From positions 1-32,844 of the forward strand of contig JAUHYL010000045.1 in the NCBI GenBank assembly GCA_030426545.1: 32,844 bases of DNA. Reading direction: 5' to 3'. The translations under genes and the position numbers were made by a program. Below are positions 32,801 to 32,844 of this stretch, in pieces; the stretch's first letter is position 1; the number at the start of each line of letters is the position of its first letter. The notes under the pieces are model-generated. The model was not told the DNA's origin and ran no database searches. It saw nothing but the letters and a program-made list of their open reading frames with translations. This stretch comes from Gammaproteobacteria bacterium (GTDB taxonomy: Bacteria; Pseudomonadota; Gammaproteobacteria; Pseudomonadales; Halieaceae).

Positions 32801-32844
32801 ATGGCCAAACGTAAATCAGCATCAGCCGACAGCAACACCGAACC
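32801..32844 (+). CDS. Start of a gene, possibly type I restriction modification subunit (partial)
   Basis: Only 14 codons are inside the window (MAKRKSASADSNTEP-like, basic then polar). The AAGGAGG ribosome-binding site makes it a real start. Many HsdM proteins begin with a similar MAKK/Ser/Thr leader, and the neighbours are nuclease-like. The HsdM idea is therefore inference from context, and the rest of the gene would settle it. Confidence 0.4.
   Translation, partial: MAKRKSASADSNTE

Noticed and set aside
1-32844. CRISPR arrays and insertion sequences
   Set aside because: No regularly spaced direct repeats, and no transposase-like frame or terminal inverted repeats with target duplications, were seen.

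Overview
The window looks like a stretch of gammaproteobacterial chromosome, most likely a marine, Cellvibrionales/Halieaceae-like organism. This is inferred from the macromolecular-synthesis operon (rpsU, yqeY-type gene, dnaG, rpoD), the folB/folK/cca/tsaD neighbourhood, an iron superoxide dismutase, a PQQ-type sugar dehydrogenase and a TonB-dependent receptor. The first 25 kb are GC-rich. From about 25.1 kb onward the DNA becomes visibly richer in A and T and its gene content changes.

Core part (1-13.5 kb). The tail of an unknown membrane protein and cca (tRNA 3'-end maturation) face a leftward tsaD-folB-folK run (tRNA t6A modification and folate synthesis). Then rightward come rpsU, a GatB/YqeY-domain gene, dnaG and rpoD. 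After a terminator-like hairpin follows a sigma-54-dependent activator. Downstream, a small leftward PRC-barrel-like gene precedes a consensus -24/-12 sigma-54 promoter that reads into a small cytosolic protein, then a terminator, sodB and an MscS-family channel.

Accessory part of the core (13.5-25 kb). Two small envelope proteins are followed by a broken remnant of a Trk-type potassium uptake locus. A leftward PQQ-type dehydrogenase and ppk2 follow. A LysR regulator is divergent from ppk2, and after it come an amidase, a membrane protein with a translationally coupled 54-residue partner, a TonB-dependent receptor and an RhlE-like RNA helicase.

Island (about 25.06 kb to the right edge). It begins with a decayed tRNA-Ile copy lacking its T arm, immediately followed by a second tRNA-Ile(CAU) interrupted after the anticodon by a 243-nt group I intron of the IC3 type. 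Behind it lie a membrane-anchored TPR protein, an AbiU2-like HEPN protein, a PD-(D/E)XK-type protein with a small overlapping upstream ORF, a CoiA-like zinc-finger nuclease, a secreted Cys-repeat protein and another EAK-motif nuclease-like protein. At the right edge is the first codons of a gene whose start resembles type I modification subunits. The set resembles a defence island seated at a tRNA gene. No integrase is inside the window, so the mobile nature is inference.
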